Source: Volvariella volvacea V23
Lineage: Eukaryota; Basidiomycota; Agaricomycetes; Agaricales; Pluteaceae
Direction: 5' to 3'
Assembly (NCBI GenBank): GCA_000349905.1
Contig: KB722740.1
Coordinates: forward strand, 1,341,309 to 1,405,308
DNA: 64,000 bases
A program made the position numbers and the translations under genes. A model generated the notes under the pieces. That model worked only from the letters and a program-made list of their open reading frames with translations. It did not search any database and was not told where the DNA came from. Numbering within the stretch: position 1 is the stretch's first letter; each line of letters begins with the position of its first letter. This document shows, in pieces, positions 59,795 through 64,000 of the stretch.

Positions 59795-61472
59795 TTACAG
59801 TGCCATACCACGATCGTGTCGAACGCGTACAGCGTCAGCTTGAATAGACTTGTTTGACATTCTCTCCCATACGGGGTCGACATCTGGGCCATCCAAGTCT
59901 CCTGCACCGTCCCACCCCCAGCACCACACTGAGCCCAGGTTAGATGCCTAGTTATCACGACAAATCAACGGAACACGCACCATATTCAGGACCAGGCACA
60001 AACTCCAACGGCGTACTCTCCTCTTCTGAGAATAGGCGGTCGTGAGGACCAAACCACGCGCGGTCTTGTGGGTCTGAACGAGGATCGTCCGGGAGTCCAC
60101 CAAGACGCGCGTACCCGCGTATGGCGGTTAGATTCCTCCTCGCAGGGTGTATAATATCAAACACCTTCTACTCTCCCCATCAGCCCACAATCCAGAGAGA
60201 AAGTAAACAGCACTCACGCTATCATAAGCCAACTTGACCCGCGGGACCATCATAATTCTCCCGTACCCTGCATCCCAATAATCGTTGCAGATCAAACTAC
60301 ACTCGCTTGCCGAGCACTCCCCATCCATTATCCGCGCCATCCTAAACTTGACATGCGGCGGCGTATAAAACGGCTCCGGATCCAGCACCGCGATTCCGTT
60401 CCAGCAGCTCTGCACCTGCACAGGCAGATGGCGCTGGAACCGGACCGAGCTCTCCGTATTGTGGAATATGCGCTCAAAGGGCGCGTTCTCGAGCGCGGTG
60501 CCGTTGATGTCGCGGGCGACCCAGTTGTCGTAAAAGACGGGGGCGCCGATCTCGTCGTGGTACATGTAGTCGGCGGCACACGTGATGCCGGCGTTGTTGC
60601 GCCGGCTCTGCCAGATGAGCTCGAGGAGGTCGTCGACGCAGGGGAGGATGTCGTTCATGAAGATGATGGTGTCGAACACCTCGCCCTCCGAGTCGCGGAG
60701 CTCGTGGAGCGGGACAAAGGCGGCGTTGCGGACCTCGGCGAGGTATTCGATGCGGTGGTTGAATGCGCCCCGGGTGCGCTGGGAGGTGCGGATGGTGATG
60801 CGCATGCCGACGCTGCGGGTGAGGGCATCGTAGATGCGGAGGAGGGCCTTGGTCTGGTCGGTGGAGCCGTTTTCGTAGATGGAGACGTAGACGTTGTGGT
60901 AGCCGAGGATGGCGGCTACGCGGAAGAGGGTGGCGAAGAGGTCGGGGATGACATCGAAGGAGTTGTAGAGGTTGATGGCGAAGAAGTACTTGTGGTCGCT
61001 GGGCGTGGAGGAGAGGGTCTGCTGGGTGTGGGTGTCGTCGTCGGGGCCGAACCAGGAGGAGAACCAGGAGGAGCGGGAGGAGGGCTGCTTGAAGCCGATG
61101 AGAGGAGCGTAGCGCTCGAGGGCCTGCTGGACGTAGAGGGGCTGCGAGTTGCGCGTGCACTCCTTGGTGTAGTGGGACGTGAGGGAGGTGAGGAGCTCGA
61201 GGACGCGCTGGCGCTGCTCGAGGGTGGGGAGCTGGATGGGGTGGCGGCTGTACTCATGGGACTTGCTGGAGAGATGGCTTTTGCGCCAAGTGTGTGTTGT
61301 GGTTGTGGACTGGACTGATGAGCGTGATGGCGCACAGGGGCGATGGGGGACGTACGTTGAACCAGGGCACGACGCGGGTGATCCAGATGCCGAGCAGGAC
61401 GCCGATGGCGAGCGCTGCTGGCGGGGGCACCCTGCGGATCTGGGCGAGCAGCCCCGTCTGCTTCCTGTGCAT
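59795..61472 (-). CDS. CAP59-type alpha-1,3-mannosyltransferase family protein
   Basis: Golgi type II glycosyltransferase of the cryptococcal CAP59/CMT1 family. Four exons sum to 1530 nt (509 residues): 61472-61356, 61309-60218, 60167-59981 and 59928-59795, all junctions GT-AG and in phase. Residues 16-36 (PPPAALAIGVLLGIWITRVV) form the single N-terminal membrane anchor. The catalytic part has YFFAINLYNSFDVIPDLFAT, VYVSIYENGSTDQTKALL, IIFMNDILPCVDDLLELI (DxD-like acidic site region), CAADYMYHDEIGAPVFYDNW, VQSCWNGIAVLDPEPFY, ASECSLICNDYWDAGYG and the family-typical end VWCWGWDGAGDLDGPDVDPV. It diverges from the CAP64-like gene with 99 bp between start codons. Presumed to add mannose in cell-wall or extracellular glycan synthesis; acceptor not known. 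Confidence 0.92.
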
Positions 61473-61571
61473 CGGGGAGAGGGTGAGAGAGTGCAGGGCT
61501 GATCCGCGCGTCTGCTCTGCCCGCCCGACTTGGCGCCCTCCTTTCCGTCTGTTTCACCCTCCGCACAATCG
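61473..61571. promoter_or_regulatory. 99-bp bidirectional promoter, CAP59-type / CAP64-like pair
   Basis: Both start codons face away from this 99-bp interval, so transcription of each gene must start here or within the other gene. No obvious TATA box. If the second gene uses the later ATG at 61674, the interval grows to 201 bp. Confidence 0.55.
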
Positions 61572-63601
61572 ATGCAGCGTCGCGGGAAAGGGTCCGTCTC
61601 CTCCTCCTCTCTCTCCATATCCCCCTCCTCGTCCGCTGGCAGCTCGTCGCCCTCTGGCGGTCTCTCCATATCCATGGCCTCGACAATCAGCGAAAAGCCC
61701 CCGTCTCGCCTCAACCAGCGCAGCTTCGGCATCACCAACCGCGTCTGGGCCATCGTCTTCCTCGTCCTCTTCGTGGTCACCTTCACCCACTATGTCCTGC
61801 TGCCCTTCGTCCACCCCTCTTCGTCCTCAACATTCAGCGGCCTGTATGGTTACGGGTATGGAGATGGTGGCGGAGGATTGCTTCACAAAGGCCCGCTGAA
61901 GCCCATCAACTACTTCAACGCCAACTCGACTGACGCTGCCAAGCCCAACCCCTTCAAGTTCTGTCCCACCTTTGGACCTGGCGACGAAATCAGCGCGAAA
62001 TACGACCAGACCGTGTTATCGAAAAGCCGAGTTCATCTCGGAAGCGGGGCCAGGATCCAGCGATTCCTGAACAGAGCACTGAGCGGACATCCCGTTACTA
62101 TCAGCATACTCGGCAGTTCCGGTGTGTAGCTTAACTCCGTGTTCACTCTACGCGCCCGCTAACGTGCACACAGTCTCTGCGTGTCACGGAGCTGGAGACG
62201 ATCCAATATCCCCGCGCTGCTATCCCTCCAAGTTCTTCCAATGGTGGAATAGTATATTCCCCCACCCAGCAACAGAACTCACAAACGGCGCGATGCGAAG
62301 GACAAACTCGGGCTACTTTGCCTTTTGCAGCGCTCATCACCTCCCCGATGTCACAGATTTGGTCATCATCGAGCTAGATACTGAAGATACCCCGTACGTG
62401 CTCCACCTCTACGCGCCTCATTGCAATCTCATTCCCCTCCAGTGACCCAGCCATGATGGAAAACTTTGAAACCCTCATCCGCTCCATCCTCATCCGCCCC
62501 GACCAACCAGCCATAATCCTCCTCGGCCACTTCAGCCCGCAAATCCACACCTCCTACGGCTTCGCAGGGCCCGACCAGGCCCACAACGCCGTCGCCCAGT
62601 TCTACGACATCCCGCACATAAGCATCAAATCCGCCCTCTACAACGACTACATCCGCGATCCAGACAGCATCAAGAAATTCTACGTCGACCCTATCCTCTC
62701 CAGCGACGCAGGCCATGACCTGCTCACCGACATCCTCGTCGCCTATCTCCAAACCCAAATCTGCACCGCATGGGACAGCGCAAAGGGGTACGGATACAGC
62801 AACGCCGACGCCGCTGGCTCTGGCTCTGGCTCAGGCGGCGCAGGAGGCGGCCTCTTTGGCGGCATGGGCCAGCGCAAAGGCGTGCCCGAACCAGGCGAAG
62901 ACGACGGAGACGGCGACGGCCTCGACGCGGACGGGAACCGCATCAAACCCAAAGAGAACGCGGGAAGCTCTGGCGGCTCGGGCTCCAACGCCAACAGCCT
63001 CCAAGCGCAGCTCCTGCGCGTGCCCCCGAGCCGGATCAACACCCGCCCGAATAGCGGGCGCCCGTTCGAGGAGATCGCGCCGTATTGTGTGTCTGCTAAT
63101 GACCTGATCAACCCGCTCCCCCCTTCGCTCTTTTATGGCTCGGGCTGGTTCGCGCAGCACCCGTCTACGCCGCGGGGCTCGTCGCCCGCGGAGAACGCGA
63201 TGAAGACGACGTCGCATTATTGGTACTCGACGCTGCCGACAAGCAAGCTGCGGATCCCGATCCAGGTCGGCGCGGGGGATATTGGGGTGTATTATTTGCG
63301 GGAGCCGGTGAGGGATGTGGGGGAGGGGAGCGCGGTGGAGTGTTGGGTGGATGATAATTATGTGGGGGCGAGGACGATTGAGAATGCGGCTGATATTGGG
63401 GAGCCTGTTGCTGCGTGAGTGTTTCTTTTTTTTTGTGTGTGTGTTTTGGGTTTAGATTTGGACTGATGTGGGATTGTGGATAGGTTGGAGGTTATTGACC
63501 ATTTTGTCACGCGTGGCTCACACTTTGTGGAGTGTCAGTTGTTGGGAGAGGAAGGCGTGGGTGTGCCTGCGTTCAAGATTATTGGAATTTTCTCGACATG
63601 A
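61572..63601 (+). CDS. CAP64-like SGNH-type capsule-associated protein
   Basis: Four exons (61572-62121, 62174-62393, 62443-63414, 63484-63601) total 1860 nt, 619 residues, all in phase. A Ser-rich cytoplasmic leader precedes one membrane anchor at about residues 60-77 (VWAIVFLVLFVVTFTHYVLL). The lumenal part has ISILGSSVSACHGAGDD (nucleophile-type Ser block), CYPSKFFQWWNSIFPHPATE then LTNGAMRRTNSGYFAFC, VTDLVIIELDTED, AIILLGHFSPQIH and DPILSSDAGHDLLTD (Asp/His block). That is the block order of SGNH/GDSL hydrolases. A Gly/Asp-rich insert (about 62805-63000) and a beta-rich C-terminal domain (LRIPIQVGAGDIGVYYLREP) follow. Resemblance to the cryptococcal CAP64/CAS group, involved in capsule polysaccharide biosynthesis, is from memory of motifs. 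Pairing with the CAP59-type gene supports a shared Golgi glycan role, possibly O-acetyl or related modification. Confidence 0.78.
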
Positions 63602-64000
63602 AGAAAAAAGGTCGCATCGCGATAAAAGTTTTGAAAGGACTGATATATATATAGACATTGGCGCAGGTGTGGTGCAGATTGTGTCGCGAGCCAGAGTATC
63701 TCGCCTCCACCCTGGCAAACCTACTCCAAACCCCCGTCTTTCTACACTCATACGTACATACATACATACCACTCATACCTATTGATTCCTCGTTCTTGGG
63801 TCTGTGTCTTGCTCGAACTCTCTTCTTCGTCCCCCCTCTCTCTATCGGTCGCTTTCGTTATTGCATACATACATACCTGTACGAGTACCAATGACGCTCC
63901 TGCTTTTTTGTCTGCGCTTCACTGTCCTTGAATCACTCTTATTACCGCACTCAGCTCAACATACCGTCGTGTCCCTTGCCTTTTCATACCTCCCGATCTA
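63602..64000. other. 3' flank to window end
   Basis: Contains a short CATA tandem (near 63755-63775) and another near 63865. No gene recognised. Confidence 0.45.

Noticed and set aside
60353..61318. 321-codon plus-strand open frame rich in Val/Asp/Gly
   Set aside because: It lies antisense to the long second exon of the CAP59-type gene, whose GC-rich third positions create it.

Overview
The window is nuclear DNA of a filamentous basidiomycete, most likely an Agaricomycete. Genes carry many short GT-AG introns of about 45-70 bases. The gene content also fits: a secreted class II haem peroxidase, DUF6535 membrane proteins, expanded F-box paralogues and CAP59/CAP64-type glycan genes. Most of the window has balanced base composition. 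Two stretches are clearly AT-rich: 13.4-16.4 kb and about 43.4-56.2 kb. Gene ends below come from reading frames and in-phase splice sites read by eye. Internal exon borders are good where quoted and approximate otherwise.

Layout, left to right. 0.5-3.5 kb: an intracellular GH1 beta-glucosidase with an added C-terminal tail. 4.2-6.3 kb: an ERT1/AcuK-type Zn2Cys6-PAS regulator of gluconeogenesis. 7.2-8.7 kb (-): an F-box/LRR-like protein. 9.2-9.9 kb (-): a 92-residue single-span protein, head to head with PEX3 (10.1-12.4 kb). 13.4-16.1 kb: a DUF6535 gene split by a 456-bp solo LTR with a perfect 5-bp target duplication. 16.5-17.8 kb: an HSL-type alpha/beta hydrolase. 18.2-20.3 kb (-): a class II peroxidase with an unusual Mn(II) site. 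21.9-25.8 kb: a 1287-residue intronless F-box protein. 25.9-33.2 kb: three related F-box genes with C-terminal hydrophobic segments, the third broken by frameshifts. 33.5-37.9 kb: an FHA-domain protein with an acidic centre and AT-hooks. 38.4-40.6 kb: a Ser-rich protein with a J-like HPD motif.

41.6-44.7 kb holds an Argonaute. It keeps its PAZ/MID region and most of the guide 5'-phosphate pocket but has lost all four slicer residues of the PIWI domain. Its PIWI exons lie inside the AT-rich island. 45-53.8 kb is a graveyard of nested LTR elements, including two related LTR families (A and B), a foldback, a decayed gag-protease and a pol fragment. The pol fragment has been flipped, apparently by recombination between two inverted LTRs. 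54.2-56.6 kb (-) is a second DUF6535 gene with an intact reading frame. 56.6-59.8 kb is unresolved. 59.8-63.6 kb holds a CAP59-type mannosyltransferase and a CAP64-like SGNH-type protein. These diverge from only 99 bp and probably act together in Golgi glycan assembly.

No complete autonomous transposon, CRISPR array, rRNA or convincing tRNA was seen. One 100-base assembly gap lies at 50997-51096.
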